Part shown: positions 8,099-17,469 of the stretch, one piece after another
Position numbering within the stretch: the stretch's first letter is position 1
How the letters are laid out: every line of letters begins with the position of its first letter
Origin: Puniceibacterium confluentis
GTDB taxonomy: Bacteria > Pseudomonadota > Alphaproteobacteria > Rhodobacterales > Rhodobacteraceae
Length of the DNA stretch: 64,000 nucleotides
Assembly (NCBI RefSeq): GCF_007923445.1
Contig: NZ_VOJI01000007.1
Location: forward strand, 124,001 to 188,000
Direction: 5' to 3'
Notes under the pieces: generated by a model
The model's database searches: none
Seen by the model: the letters and a program-made list of their open reading frames with translations, nothing else
Told to the model about the DNA's origin: nothing
Position numbers and translations under genes: made by a program

Positions 8099-9354
8099 CA
8101 GGCGTAGCGGTCCGCCGTCAGACCGTCCATCGCGATCTCGGGGGAGCGGCCCAGTACAACGTCCGCCACAACCCGGGCCGATCCGCAGGCCATGGTCCAG
8201 CCCAACGTACCGTGCCCGGTGTTGAGGAACAGGTTGTCGTACCGCGACCCGCCCAGCACCGGTGTGCCGTCGGGGGTCATCGGGCGCAGGCCGGTCCAGC
8301 CCTCGGCCTTGGTGATGTCGCCGCCTTTCGGGAACAGGTCATTGATCACGTGTTTCACCGTATCGGTGGCGTGTGGCCCCAGCCGGTTCGAATACCCCGC
8401 GATCTCGGCCGTGCCGGCGACGCGGATGCGGTCGCCCAGCCGGGTGATGGCCACCTTGTGAGTTTCGTCCATCAGTGTGGATTGCGGGGCATAGGAATCG
8501 TCGGTGACCGGCAGGGTGACCGAATAGCCCTTGACCGGGTAGACCGGAAGCTTGACCCCGATGGGGTTGAGCACACGCGGGCCATAGCTTCCCAGAGCGC
8601 AGACATAGGCGTCGCCGGTGACGCGGCCTGCGACTTCGGTGTCGACACCGGCGACGCGGCCATTTTCCACTGCAATGGCGCGGATCGACTGACCGAACTG
8701 GAACTCGACGCCCATCTCGGCACATTTCTCGGCCAGCGCGATGGTGAACATCCGGCAGTCGCCGGTCCGGTCGGCGGTCAGGCGCAGCCCGCCGACGAAT
8801 TTGTTGCGGACTTCGGCCAGCGCAGGTTCCACGGCGATGCAGGCATCGCGGCCCAGCACCTCGAAGGGGCTGTCGTATTCGGCCAGGATGTCCTGATCGG
8901 CCTTGGAGCCCTTCATCTGCTTGGCGGTCCGGAACAGCTGCAACGTGCCCTGCGCGCGACCGTCGTATTCAATGCCCGTCTCGTCGATCAGGTCGGGCAT
9001 CACATCCCGGGAATAGTTCGAGATCCGTACCATCCGGCTCTTGTTGGTGCGGTAGCTCGACTCGTTGCAGTTGCGGATCATCTGCAGGCTCCACATCCAC
9101 ATCGTCGGGCTGATCAGCGGCCAGATGAACAGCGGACGGCGCTTCATGAACAGCCACTTCAGTGCCTTCACAGGGATACCGGGCGCGGCCCAGGGCGAGG
9201 TCATGCCATAGCTGAGCTCGCCCGCATTGGCATAACTGGTTTCCAGGCCCGGACCGGCCTGCCGGTCCAGCACAACCACCTCGGCTCCGGCTTTGGCAAG
9301 GTAGTAGGCGGTGGTGACGCCGATCACGCCCGCACCCATCACAATCACTTTCAT
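8098..9354 (-). CDS. dadA: D-amino acid dehydrogenase, FAD-dependent
   Basis: Oxidatively deaminates D-amino acids (typically D-alanine) to 2-oxo acids, passing electrons to the respiratory chain at the inner membrane. The 418-residue protein (the family is usually 415-435) begins MKVIVMGAGVIGVTTAYYLA, the dinucleotide-binding loop, followed by the DadA-specific GLETSYANAGELSYGM stretch and a C-terminal FAD-contact segment GWTGLRPMTPDGTPVLGG, then NTGHGTLGWTMACGS. The ATG at 9354 has GGAG about ten bases upstream; a longer frame from 9390 lacks support. Usual dadX/alr partners are absent here. The following gene is the di-heme peroxidase, overlapping by one base, which is not a standard pairing. 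Confidence 0.9.
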   Translation of the reverse strand: MKVIVMGAGVIGVTTAYYLAKAGAEVVVLDRQAGPGLETSYANAGELSYGMTSPWAAPGIPVKALKWLFMKRRPLFIWPLISPTMWMWSLQMIRNCNESSYRTNKSRMVRISNYSRDVMPDLIDETGIEYDGRAQGTLQLFRTAKQMKGSKADQDILAEYDSPFEVLGRDACIAVEPALAEVRNKFVGGLRLTADRTGDCRMFTIALAEKCAEMGVEFQFGQSIRAIAVENGRVAGVDTEVAGRVTGDAYVCALGSYGPRVLNPIGVKLPVYPVKGYSVTLPVTDDSYAPQSTLMDETHKVAITRLGDRIRVAGTAEIAGYSNRLGPHATDTVKHVINDLFPKGGDITKAEGWTGLRPMTPDGTPVLGGSRYDNLFLNTGHGTLGWTMACGSARVVADVVLGRSPEIAMDGLTADRYA

Positions 9355-9484
9355 GGCCGACAGCTCCCTGTTCAGGCTTTCAGCCAGCATGCGTCGTCAG
9401 CCCGCAGTCTACAAGGTGCGGTCCACCGGAGGCGTTCGGCATTTGTGGTGAAATTCAGATGCTGTGCAACTTGCGGGGGCGCGG

Positions 9485-9527
9485 GCGCGCGAAATTTGGA
9501 CGGGCACGCGTGCGCGCGAATTGCAAT
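9485..9527. promoter_or_regulatory. Repeated motif upstream of dadA
   Basis: Between dadA and htpX the nonamer GCGCGCGAA occurs twice, at 9485-9493 and 9512-9520, followed by the perfect 8-base palindrome ATTGCAAT (9520-9527). Lrp-type regulators commonly control dadA, so these may be binding sites, but no consensus match can be claimed. Confidence 0.25.
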
Positions 9528-9547
9528 CCGTCACATCTGCCGGGCGT

Positions 9548-10471
9548 TCAGGTCCACGGCCCCTGTGGTCTTCCGCCCCGGCGCACATTCGGGACGCGCG
9601 ATGCGCCGACCCTCGGCTGATGCGATGCAGGTCCGGAGGCGGCTCCGGCCATCTGGCGCAGCGCGGCAACGCGGTTTTCCGTCGCCGGATGCGTGGAAAA
9701 CAGGGCGTCCCGCTTGTGGGCGTGCAGCGGGTTGATGATGAACATATGTGCTGTGGCCGGATGGCGTTCCGCCGCGTCGTTGTCGATCCGCGAGGCGCCG
9801 GCCTGGATCCTCTCGAGCGCAGAGGCGAGCCACAGGGGTTGGCCGCAGATTTCGGCACCGGCCTTGTCGGCGGCATATTCGCGGGTGCGGCTGATCGCCA
9901 TCTGCACCAGCGCCGCGGCCAACGGCGCCAGGAACATCATGGCCAGGGTACCGACGATGCCCATGCGTTCGCGGCTGCCGCCAAAGATCAGTGCAAAGTT
10001 CGCCAGCATGGATATTGCGCCGGCAAAGGTCGCGGTCACCGTCATGATCGCGGTGTCGTGGTTGCGGATATGTGCCAGTTCATGCGCCACCACACCTGCC
10101 AGCTCTTCGCGGCTGAGGGTCTGCATCAGGCCGGTGGTCACCGCGACGGCGGCATTTGCGGGATTGCGTCCGGTGGCAAAGGCGTTCGGCTGCGGCGTGT
10201 CGATCACATAGACGGCCGGCATCGGCAGTCCGGCGTTCCGGGCCAGTTCGGCCACCATCTGCGACAGGCCGCTGGGATCGCGCGCCCCGACCGGGCGGGC
10301 GTTGTGCATCTTCAGCACCAGCTTGTCCGATGACCACCAGGTAAAGACGTTCATTGCCGCCGCGACGCCAAGGGCTATCACCGTGCCCGTGGCACCGCCC
10401 AGAAGATAGCCCAACCCCATGAACAGCGCCGTCATCGCCGCCATCAGCATCGCTGTCTTGACGTATCCCAT
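9548..10471 (-). CDS. htpX: HtpX-type membrane zinc metalloprotease (M48B)
   Basis: Inner-membrane protease that degrades damaged membrane proteins, with the active site facing the cytoplasm. The 307-residue protein has two N-terminal membrane segments (about 5-25 and 28-47), the zinc motif HELAH (130-134), two further hydrophobic segments after it, and the downstream glutamate ligand in [18 protein letters not shown] is highly conserved in HtpX. The C-terminal tail past residue 280 is Pro/Arg-rich and slightly longer than in E. coli (293 residues in total there). The ATG at 10471 has GGAGG eight bases upstream; the longer frame from 10801 overlaps the divergent fnrL gene and is rejected. Confidence 0.92.
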   Translation of the reverse strand: MGYVKTAMLMAAMTALFMGLGYLLGGATGTVIALGVAAAMNVFTWWSSDKLVLKMHNARPVGARDPSGLSQMVAELARNAGLPMPAVYVIDTPQPNAFATGRNPANAAVAVTTGLMQTLSREELAGVVAHELAHIRNHDTAIMTVTATFAGAISMLANFALIFGGSRERMGIVGTLAMMFLAPLAAALVQMAISRTREYAADKAGAEICGQPLWLASALERIQAGASRIDNDAAERHPATAHMFIINPLHAHKRDALFSTHPATENRVAALRQMAGAASGPASHQPRVGASRVPNVRRGGRPQGPWT

Positions 10472-10498
10472 CTGTGCACCTCCGCTCAGCTTTCCGCT

Positions 10499-10530
10499 TG
10501 CATATAGGTCGCTCATTGGGGGCTGAAAAG
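10499..10530 (-). promoter_or_regulatory. Possible heat-shock-type promoter for htpX
   Basis: On the minus strand CCTATATGCA (10508 down to 10499) fits the alphaproteobacterial RpoH -10 pattern CYTATNTNNR. Sixteen bases upstream lies CTTTTC (10530-10525), a poor -35 match to CTTGAA. htpX is a heat-shock gene in several bacteria, which makes the reading plausible, but the weak -35 keeps it tentative. Confidence 0.35.
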
Positions 10531-10633
10531 GCGCGGGGCGCGATTCCCCGCTGCGTCTCCTTGCCTTTGCGGCAAGCCGGAGAAGCCATTTGCCCCGATT
10601 GTGTGGCCGCGCAGATGTTGGCATAATGGCACC

Positions 10634-11371
10634 ATGAACATGGCCCGCCTGAAGGACAGCTGCAAAGCCTGTCCCATTCGTCACTCCGCCGTCTGTGCGG
10701 AATGTGATACGGACGAGCTTGCCATTCTGGAACAGGTCAAAAGCTATCGGACCTACGCGCCGGGCGAATCTCTGGCCTCGGCGGGGGAAAAGCTGGACCA
10801 TCTGTCGTCACTGGTGACCGGCTGCGCCACCATGTCCCGCACCCTGGAGGACGGGCGCCGTCAGGCCGTGGGGTTGCTGCTGCCCGCCGATTTCATCGGA
10901 CGACCGGGGCGCGCGATATCGCTGTATGACATCGAGGCGGTGAGCGAGGTGACGTTGTGCCGGTTCGAGCGGGTGCAGTTCGAGCGGCTGGTCCGGGAAA
11001 CGCCGCACATCGCCGCACGTCTGCTGACGATGACGCTGGATGAACTGGACGCGGCCCGCGAGATGGCCGTGACGCTCGGGCGCCGGACGGCGCGGGAAAA
11101 GATCGCGTCGTTCCTGGTGTCGATGGCGCGGCGGCAGACGGCGGTGACCAAACGCGCGGTGCCGGTCTCGCCGGTGCTGCTGCATCTGCCGCTGTCCCGT
11201 CAGGCGATTGCGGATCATCTGGGACTGACCATCGAAACGGTCAGCCGCCAGCTGACACAGCTGCGCAAATCGGGGCTTATCTCGGTGATCGACAGCCGCG
11301 ACATCACAATCCCGGATTTCGAGAGTTTGCAGCTCGAGGCCGGAGACGACGACGCGACTGACGCCCCATGA
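10634..11371 (+). CDS. fnrL: FnrL, oxygen-sensing Crp/Fnr regulator
   Basis: Oxygen-labile [4Fe-4S] transcription factor that activates microaerobic and anaerobic genes, notably the cbb3 oxidase. The 245-residue protein has the N-terminal cluster cysteines C10, C13, C21 and C24 ([15 protein letters not shown]) and a central C109 (VTLC), corresponding to the essential FNR cysteines. A cyclic-nucleotide-binding-like fold spans about 30-150. The recognition helix contains ETVSR, the E-xx-SR that reads TTGAT half sites. I chose the ATG at 10634; another ATG lies at 10640 and an upstream GTG at 10601, and none has a clear ribosome binding site. It sits just outside the usp-cco region where two FNR boxes occur, the classic Rhodobacteraceae arrangement. 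Confidence 0.93.
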   Translation: MNMARLKDSCKACPIRHSAVCAECDTDELAILEQVKSYRTYAPGESLASAGEKLDHLSSLVTGCATMSRTLEDGRRQAVGLLLPADFIGRPGRAISLYDIEAVSEVTLCRFERVQFERLVRETPHIAARLLTMTLDELDAAREMAVTLGRRTAREKIASFLVSMARRQTAVTKRAVPVSPVLLHLPLSRQAIADHLGLTIETVSRQLTQLRKSGLISVIDSRDITIPDFESLQLEAGDDDATDAP

Positions 11372-11375
11372 CCGG

Positions 11376-12200
11376 TTAACGGGCCAGAAACAGTGGCACG
11401 TCGGAGGACTGGATCAGATCGCGGGTGACCCCGCCCAGAAGTTTTTCGCGCAGCTTGGAATGGCCGTAGGCCCCCATCACCAGCAGATCTGCCTGCGTGT
11501 CGTTCACATGCTGTTTCAGAACGTCCGAGATCCGGGCGCGCAGCCGTGGCAGCAGGTCGATGTCACATTCGACGCCGTGGCGCGACAGGAAGGTGGCCAG
11601 GCACTCACCCGGAGCAAAGCGGCCCTTTGGTGACTGCGGCGGATCTACCATGAGAACCGTCACAACCCGGGCTTTGTGCAGCAGCGGCAAGGCGGCGCGG
11701 GCCGCGGCCAGCGCCTGATCCGAGCCGTCCCAGGCGATGGTGATCCGCTCGAACGCCGGTTCGGCCGCAACATCACACAGCAGGATCGGCAACGCGGTGC
11801 TGAAAAGGATCGCGTCGAACAAAGTTTCGGCATCGACATCATCCGCGGCCGGCCGTGTCAGGATGGCCAGATCGGAAAAGCGGCTGGCGCCGGCGACCGT
11901 CCGCGTCAGCCCCTCGGGGCCGGCCATGAGCGACTCACAGGACCAGGCAAAGTCTTCGCGGCGCAGACGTGCGCGTGCCATGTTTTCCGTCTCCTGCACT
12001 TGCGCGCGGCACTGTTCAAGCGTGTCGGCAATCATGCCGCTGCCCAAAGGTGGCAGAAAGGCCGTGGTGTCCATCATCGGCGGGGCGATGCAGAGCACAT
12101 CAAGATGCGAGTTCAGCTGACGGGCGCAGGCGATGGCGGTCTCCAGCGTTTCCGAGGCGCGCGAGTCAGCAAGCAGAGTGCAGACTGTCGGGTATTCCAT
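11376..12200 (-). CDS. Tandem universal stress protein (UspA family)
   Basis: Cytoplasmic stress protein of 274 residues made of two Usp domains (about 1-140 and 141-274). The second domain keeps the nucleotide-binding signature G-xx-G-x9-G-x-T, visible in MGAYGHSKLREKLLGGVT; the first lacks it, as is usual in tandem Usp proteins. The start at 12200 (MEYPTVC) follows AAGGAC; the seven extra residues of the longer frame are not needed. It is transcribed divergently from ccoN, sharing a 170-base region that contains a perfect FNR box, so FnrL may control both. It ends four bases from the convergent fnrL stop codon. Usp genes beside cco operons recur in related bacteria. Confidence 0.88.
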   Translation of the reverse strand: MEYPTVCTLLADSRASETLETAIACARQLNSHLDVLCIAPPMMDTTAFLPPLGSGMIADTLEQCRAQVQETENMARARLRREDFAWSCESLMAGPEGLTRTVAGASRFSDLAILTRPAADDVDAETLFDAILFSTALPILLCDVAAEPAFERITIAWDGSDQALAAARAALPLLHKARVVTVLMVDPPQSPKGRFAPGECLATFLSRHGVECDIDLLPRLRARISDVLKQHVNDTQADLLVMGAYGHSKLREKLLGGVTRDLIQSSDVPLFLAR

Positions 12201-12267
12201 GGCGGTTGTCCTTACAGGCAAGAGTGGTGAACTTCGTCCAGTCTGGACCAGAATTCCCGGTGCAACC

Positions 12268-12281
12268 TTGATTCAGATCAA
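12268..12281. promoter_or_regulatory. FNR box between usp and ccoN
   Basis: TTGATTCAGATCAA is an exact match to the FNR/FnrL palindrome TTGAT-N4-ATCAA. It lies 68 bases from the usp start and about 90 from the ccoN start, so it can serve either promoter. With fnrL one gene away, FnrL activation of ccoNOQP under low oxygen is the natural reading. Confidence 0.88.
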
Positions 12282-12370
12282 GGCAGTGCAGCGCCCCGTC
12301 ACGGTATGGGTCGGCTGACATCGGCCTTCACGCCTTGCGCGGGGGCGGCACAGCGACAGGAACAATTGAA

Positions 12371-13972
12371 ATGGATTATGTGAAGCTCGCGATCTTGGCG
12401 GCGGTCGCGCTATTGGCGGCGATCGCCGCCAATCTGGGGCATGATCTGGCCTACTCGGTCCACGCCCTGATCATCATGCTGGTGGCCGGGGGGCTGTTCC
12501 TTTGGCAGGTGCGGCGCGTGGACGAGGTCCACGCAGTGCCGGACACCAGCGGATACATGGACGGGCCGGTGCGTTACGGCGTGGTCGCCACCGCCTTCTG
12601 GGGGGTGACCGGGTTTCTGGTGGGGGTGTTCATCGCCCTGCAACTGGCCTTTCCGGTACTGAACTTCGACTGGTCCGAAGGGATGGCGAACTTTGGCCGC
12701 CTGCGCCCGCTGCACACCTCGGCGGTGGTCTTTGCCTTTGGCGGCAACGCGCTCATTGCGACGTCGTTCTATGTGGTTCAGCGCACCAGCGCCGCCCGGC
12801 TCTGGGGCGGGAACATGGCGTGGTTCGTGTTCTGGGGCTACCAGCTTTTCATCGTGCTGGCGGCGACGGGCTATCTTCTGGGCAGCACCCAGTCCAAGGA
12901 ATACGCCGAGCCCGAGTGGTATGTGGACATCTGGCTGACCGTGGTCTGGCTGGCCTATCTCGCGGTCTTTCTCGGCACGATCATCAGACGCCGCGAACCG
13001 CACATCTATGTCGCCAACTGGTTTTTCCTGGCCTTCATCGTCACCGTGGCGATGCTGCATGTGGTCAACAACATCTCGATTCCCGTGTCGCTGCTTGGCT
13101 CGAAGTCGGTGCAGGTCTTCGCCGGCGTGCAGGATGCCATGGTGCAGTGGTGGTATGGCCACAACGCCGTCGGGTTCTTTCTCACCGCCGGATTCCTGGG
13201 GATGATGTATTATTTCGTGCCCAAGCAGGCCGGCCGCCCGGTCTATTCCTACAAGCTGTCGATCATTCACTTCTGGGCGCTGATCTTTCTCTATATCTGG
13301 GCCGGTCCGCACCACCTGCACTACACCGCGCTGCCCGACTGGGCCGGTACGCTGGGCATGGTGTTTTCGATTGTCCTGTGGATGCCCAGCTGGGGCGGCA
13401 TGATCAACGGGCTGATGACGCTGGAAGGCGCCTGGGACAAGATCCGCACTGATCCGATCATCCGGATATTCGTTGCCAGCCTGGCCTTTTACGGCATGTC
13501 CACCTTCGAGGGCCCGGTGATGTCGATCCGCGCGGTCAATTCCCTGAGCCATTACACCGACTGGACCATCGGTCACGTGCATTCCGGTGCCCTTGGCTGG
13601 AACGGGCTGATCACCTTTGGCTGCCTCTACTTCCTGACGCCCAGGCTCTGGGGCCGGGCCAAGATGTACTCGGAGGCAGCAATCAACTGGCACTTCTGGC
13701 TCGCGACCATCGGGATCGTGCTCTACGCCGCGTCGATGTGGGTCACCGGCATCATGGAGGGGCTGATGTGGCGCGAGGTCGATGCCAACGGGTTCCTGGT
13801 GAACTCCTTTGCCGACACCGTGGCCGCCAAGTTCCCGATGTACGTCGTCCGCGCTGCCGGAGGCGGTCTCTACCTCGCCGGGGCGCTGCTCATGGTCTGG
13901 AACATGTGGATGACCGTCCGCGCTGCCCCCGCCCGTGAGGGCGCCCCCAATGACGCCATTCCAGCGGAGTAA
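12371..13972 (+). CDS. ccoN: Cytochrome c oxidase cbb3-type, subunit I
   Basis: Catalytic subunit of the high-affinity terminal oxidase: holds heme b, heme b3 and CuB, reduces oxygen to water and pumps protons across the inner membrane. The 533-residue protein has about twelve membrane segments and the family histidines, including [30 protein letters not shown] (CuB/heme ligand region), [13 protein letters not shown], and [19 protein letters not shown] near the end. The ATG at 12371 follows GGAACAATTGAA; the twelve-residue longer version is unlikely. It heads ccoNOQP, overlapping ccoO by one base (TAATG), and lies downstream of the FNR box at 12268. Confidence 0.96.
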   Translation: MDYVKLAILAAVALLAAIAANLGHDLAYSVHALIIMLVAGGLFLWQVRRVDEVHAVPDTSGYMDGPVRYGVVATAFWGVTGFLVGVFIALQLAFPVLNFDWSEGMANFGRLRPLHTSAVVFAFGGNALIATSFYVVQRTSAARLWGGNMAWFVFWGYQLFIVLAATGYLLGSTQSKEYAEPEWYVDIWLTVVWLAYLAVFLGTIIRRREPHIYVANWFFLAFIVTVAMLHVVNNISIPVSLLGSKSVQVFAGVQDAMVQWWYGHNAVGFFLTAGFLGMMYYFVPKQAGRPVYSYKLSIIHFWALIFLYIWAGPHHLHYTALPDWAGTLGMVFSIVLWMPSWGGMINGLMTLEGAWDKIRTDPIIRIFVASLAFYGMSTFEGPVMSIRAVNSLSHYTDWTIGHVHSGALGWNGLITFGCLYFLTPRLWGRAKMYSEAAINWHFWLATIGIVLYAASMWVTGIMEGLMWREVDANGFLVNSFADTVAAKFPMYVVRAAGGGLYLAGALLMVWNMWMTVRAAPAREGAPNDAIPAE

Positions 13973-14721
13973 TGACGATGCGTGACACCTCCAAACCCAC
14001 CATTCTTGACCGCCACGGCAAGATCGAGCGCAACGCAACGCTGTTGCTGGTCTTTTCCTTCCTCGCGGTCACGATCGGCGGCATCATCGAGATCGCGCCG
14101 CTGTTCTGGCTGGAAAACACGATCGAAGAGGTCGAGGGCGTGCGCCCCTATTCGCCGCTGGAACTGGCCGGGCGTGACATCTACGTGCGCGAAGGCTGTT
14201 ATACCTGCCATAGCCAGATGATCCGCCCGATGCGCGACGAGAACGAGCGTTACGGCCATTACTCGCTGGCGGCCGAATCGATGTACGACCATCCCTTCCA
14301 GTGGGGCAGCAAACGCACCGGGCCGGATCTGGCCCGGGTCGGCGGGCGCTATTCCGATGACTGGCACGTGGCGCATCTGTCGGATCCGCAATCACTGGTG
14401 CCCGAAAGCGTGATGCCGAAATATGGCTACCTCACCCGCTCCCGGTTCGAACCCGAGGGTCTGACAGCGCTGCTGAAGACCCATCGCCTCGTCGGTGTGC
14501 CCTACACCGACGAGATGATCGCCAACGCCGTGCAGGACGCGCGGGTGCAGGTAACCCCGGACGAGGATTACGACGGGCTGCTGGCGCGCTACCCGGGTGC
14601 GCAGGTGCGCAATTTCGACGGGCAACCGGGCCTGTCCGAAATGGATGCGCTGGTGGCTTACATGCAGATGCTGGGCACGCTGGTCGATTTCTCGACCTTC
14701 ATCCCCGATTCCAGCCGCTGA
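13972..14721 (+). CDS. ccoO: Cytochrome c oxidase cbb3-type, subunit II
   Basis: Membrane-anchored mono-heme cytochrome c passing electrons from CcoP to CcoN. It has 249 residues with one N-terminal membrane anchor (about 22-46), then the heme motif CYTCH (76-80) directly followed by [10 protein letters not shown], characteristic of CcoO/FixO. A distal Met ligand is expected in [12 protein letters not shown]. The ATG at 13972 overlaps the last base of the ccoN stop codon, so the two subunits are translationally coupled; an alternative ATG two codons later is possible. Confidence 0.96.
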   Translation: MTMRDTSKPTILDRHGKIERNATLLLVFSFLAVTIGGIIEIAPLFWLENTIEEVEGVRPYSPLELAGRDIYVREGCYTCHSQMIRPMRDENERYGHYSLAAESMYDHPFQWGSKRTGPDLARVGGRYSDDWHVAHLSDPQSLVPESVMPKYGYLTRSRFEPEGLTALLKTHRLVGVPYTDEMIANAVQDARVQVTPDEDYDGLLARYPGAQVRNFDGQPGLSEMDALVAYMQMLGTLVDFSTFIPDSSR

Positions 14722-14740
14722 GATACAAAGGAGAGTCCCG

Positions 14741-14965
14741 ATGGACACCTATTCGCTCTTTCGCCAGATCGCAGACAGCTGGGTGCTGCTTGCGCTGTTC
14801 GTCTTCTTCATCAGCTGCATTCTGTGGGCCTGGCGGCCTGGCAGCAGAGCCCAGCATCAAGAAGCTTCGGCGCTGATCTTCAGGGATGAGAAAACCGGTT
14901 GTGCCAGGGAGTGCGCGACCTGCGACTGCAAACCCAAGCTGGATATGCCCCATGACAACGCATGA
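14741..14965 (+). CDS. ccoQ: Cytochrome c oxidase cbb3-type, subunit IV, with Cys-rich tail
   Basis: Small stabilising subunit of the cbb3 oxidase. The 74-residue protein has one membrane segment (about 13-31) and the family WRPGSR border, followed by an unusual tail with four cysteines in a C-x3-C-x2-C-x-C pattern (C54, C58, C61, C63), plus C26 in the membrane. CcoQ proteins I know end in a short charged tail without such a cluster, so this may bind metal or may be a local variant. AGGAGAG precedes the ATG. It overlaps ccoP by 14 bases. The cytoplasmic or periplasmic side of the tail cannot be settled from sequence alone. Confidence 0.88.
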   Translation: MDTYSLFRQIADSWVLLALFVFFISCILWAWRPGSRAQHQEASALIFRDEKTGCARECATCDCKPKLDMPHDNA

Positions 14966-15818
14966 TGATGACACCGAGGTGGGAACCACTGGCCACAACT
15001 GGGATGGCATCCAGGAGTTGAACAATCCGTTGCCGCGCTGGTGGCTGTGGACGCTCTATGCCACCATTGCTTGGGGCGTGGTGTACACCGTCCTGTTTCC
15101 GGCATGGCCGCTGGTCAGCGGCGCAACCTCGGGGCTGCTGGGCTGGTCCACGCGGGGCGCCGTGGCGGAAGAGATCGCCGCCGTCGAGGCCGCGCAGTCG
15201 GATCTGCGCGCGGACCTGGTGGCCACCGAGCTGACAGCCTTGCCTGCGGATGCGGCGCTGCACGGCTTTGCGGTTCAGGCCGGGGCATCGCTGTTTGCAA
15301 ACAACTGTGCCCAGTGCCACGGCGCCGGTGCCGCCGGATCGGTGGGCTATCCCAACCTGCTGGACGATGACTGGCTCTGGGGCGGGCAGATCGGACAGAT
15401 CGCGGCGACGATCCGCCATGGCATCCGCAACTCCGAAGACCCCGACGCGCATTACAGCGAGATGCCCGCCTTTGGCGACATTCTGACCGGTGCCGAGATC
15501 GACACCCTTGTCGGCCACTTGCGGTTGCTGTCAACCGGTGCGGATCCTTTGGCAGGCCCGGGCGGACAGCTGTTTTCAGACAACTGCGCCGCCTGCCATG
15601 GCACCGATGCGCGGGGGGACCCGGAAATCGGCGCGCCGGATCTGGGCGACGCGATCTGGCTCTATGGCCGCGACACGGCGGCGCTGACCCGGACGATCCG
15701 TCAGGCGCGGTTCGGTGTCATGCCGGCCTGGGGCGCGCGGCTGGGCGAGGCAGACGTCCGGGCACTGGCTGCCTACGTGCACCAGCTCGGCGGCGGAGAG
15801 GCAACCGGCGCTGAATAG
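14952..15818 (+). CDS. ccoP: Cytochrome c oxidase cbb3-type, subunit III (di-heme)
   Basis: Electron entry subunit carrying two c-type hemes, facing the periplasm. The 288-residue protein has the family start (HNWDGIQELNNPLPRWW) before a membrane segment at about 33-53, then heme motifs CAQCH (119-123) and CAACH (212-216), with distal methionines likely in SEMPAFG and FGVMPAWG. All family landmarks are present. The ATG at 14952 lies inside the end of ccoQ; a longer frame from 14886 would be an out-of-frame reading of ccoQ. It is the last gene of ccoNOQP. Confidence 0.96.
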   Translation: MTTHDDDTEVGTTGHNWDGIQELNNPLPRWWLWTLYATIAWGVVYTVLFPAWPLVSGATSGLLGWSTRGAVAEEIAAVEAAQSDLRADLVATELTALPADAALHGFAVQAGASLFANNCAQCHGAGAAGSVGYPNLLDDDWLWGGQIGQIAATIRHGIRNSEDPDAHYSEMPAFGDILTGAEIDTLVGHLRLLSTGADPLAGPGGQLFSDNCAACHGTDARGDPEIGAPDLGDAIWLYGRDTAALTRTIRQARFGVMPAWGARLGEADVRALAAYVHQLGGGEATGAE

Positions 15819-15868
15819 CGCCGCCGGACAAAAAGAGCGCCGGGCGCCAGCCACATTCGCCTCCGGTT

Positions 15869-15882
15869 TTGACGCAGGTCAA
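15869..15882. promoter_or_regulatory. FNR box upstream of ccoGHIS
   Basis: TTGACGCAGGTCAA is a perfect palindrome of the TTGAC-N4-GTCAA variant of the FNR box, centred about 60 bases before the ccoG start. It gives ccoGHIS its own FnrL-responsive promoter, separate from ccoNOQP. Confidence 0.8.
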
Positions 15883-15936
15883 TGTCGGCGCGGCGCGCCC
15901 GGGGCATCAGGCGACGGATCATATGGAACTGCAAGC

Positions 15937-17469
15937 ATGACCAACCCGACTCCTTCGCTCTATGCGGCGCGCCTGCCGATCTTTCCCCGGCGCGTCTCGG
16001 GGTATTTCCGCCGGTTGAAATGGGCGTTGATGTTCGTGATGCTGGGCATCTATTACGTCACGCCCTGGCTGCGCTGGAACCGCGGGCCCGACATGCCGGA
16101 TCAGGCGGTTCTGATCGACATGGCCAACCGGCGTTTCTATTTTTTCATGATCGAGATCTGGCCACACGAATTCTATTTCGTCGCCGGGATGCTGGTGATG
16201 GCCGGACTTGCGCTGTTCCTGTTCACCGCGGCGCTGGGCCGGGTCTGGTGCGGTTATGCCTGCCCGCAGACCGTCTGGACCGACCTGTTCATCCTTGTCG
16301 AACGCTGGATCGAAGGTGACCGCAATGCCCGGGTCCGGCTGCACCAGGCGCCCTGGGATGCGCACAAATGGCGGCTGCGGATCACCAAGTGGCTTGCCTG
16401 GCTGGTGATCGGCCTGCTGACCGGCGGCGCCTGGGTGTTCTATTTCACCGACGCACCGGGCCTGCTGGCGGATCTCGCCACCTTCAGCGCGCCGCCGGTG
16501 GCCTGGATCACCATTGCCATCCTCACCGCGACGACCTTTGTGTTTGGCGGTTTCATGCGCGAACAGGTCTGCATCTACATGTGTCCCTGGCCCCGTATTC
16601 AGGCCGCCATGATGGACGAGGACACCCTGACTGTCGCCTATCGTGACTGGCGCGGCGAGCCCCGCGGCAAGGGCCTGCGCCGCCGCGCGGCTGCGGCCGG
16701 GGCCGACGTCACGGTGCGGGCCGCCGGGCCGCAGATCGGCAAGCGTTCGCCGGTGATCCCGATGCCTGGCAGGCCGTCTGGCCTGACTGCGCCTGCGCCG
16801 TCACAGGTCAAGGGGGACTGCATCGACTGCAACGCCTGCGTGAATGTCTGCCCCATGGGCATCGACATCCGCGACGGTCAGCAGATGGCCTGTATCACCT
16901 GTGCGCTGTGCATTGATGCCTGTGACGAGGTGATGCAAAAAACCGGCCAACCGCGCGGGTTGATTGACTATATCGCCCTCTCTGATGCCCCGAAAGAGGC
17001 AGCCGGAGAGCCGCCCCGTTCGGTCTGGCGGCATGTGCTGCGGGTGCGGAATCTGGTCTATGCCGTGCTCTGGACGGGTATCGGACTGGCCCTGGTCTTT
17101 GCCCTGTTTCTGCGCCCCATGGTCGAGATGACCGTGGCCCCTGTCCGCAACCCGACGCATGTGACGCTGGCGGATGGCACCATCCGGAACGCCTATGAAG
17201 TGCGCGTGCGCAACAAACGCGGCGAAGACCGTACCTTTGACCTGTCGCTGGATCAAGACGGGCTGCGGATCACCGTCGAGGGCAGCGCCGGCGACCGGAT
17301 CGCAGTGCCGGCCGATGCGCAGGCGCAGGTCCGGGTCTATGTCGATGCCCCCGCTGGGTCGGCATTCGCCACAAACGCCCGCGGCGACCTGCGGCTCTGG
17401 GTCACTGACCCCGCCACCGGCGAAAGAGCCGTGGTGGACACGAACTTTACCGGAGAGGACTGGAAATGA
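15937..17469 (+). CDS. ccoG: CcoG/FixG, cbb3 oxidase copper-maturation iron-sulfur protein
   Basis: Membrane iron-sulfur protein implicated in reducing copper during cbb3 oxidase assembly. The 510-residue protein has several membrane segments, a WCGYACPQTVWTD motif (NosR/RdxA family), a CIYMCPWPR segment, and two clusters of ferredoxin cysteines starting near residue 293 (CIDCNACVNVCPMG and CITCALCIDAC). The last 110 residues form the periplasmic Ig-like FixG domain. The ATG at 15937 (MTNPTPSLYAA) fits the family start. It overlaps ccoH by four bases. An FNR box lies about 60 bases upstream. Confidence 0.94.
   Translation: MTNPTPSLYAARLPIFPRRVSGYFRRLKWALMFVMLGIYYVTPWLRWNRGPDMPDQAVLIDMANRRFYFFMIEIWPHEFYFVAGMLVMAGLALFLFTAALGRVWCGYACPQTVWTDLFILVERWIEGDRNARVRLHQAPWDAHKWRLRITKWLAWLVIGLLTGGAWVFYFTDAPGLLADLATFSAPPVAWITIAILTATTFVFGGFMREQVCIYMCPWPRIQAAMMDEDTLTVAYRDWRGEPRGKGLRRRAAAAGADVTVRAAGPQIGKRSPVIPMPGRPSGLTAPAPSQVKGDCIDCNACVNVCPMGIDIRDGQQMACITCALCIDACDEVMQKTGQPRGLIDYIALSDAPKEAAGEPPRSVWRHVLRVRNLVYAVLWTGIGLALVFALFLRPMVEMTVAPVRNPTHVTLADGTIRNAYEVRVRNKRGEDRTFDLSLDQDGLRITVEGSAGDRIAVPADAQAQVRVYVDAPAGSAFATNARGDLRLWVTDPATGERAVVDTNFTGEDWK

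Noticed and set aside
10601-10633. GTG start giving a longer FnrL
   Set aside because: The extra residues are not family-like and no ribosome binding site supports them; ATG 10634 is kept.
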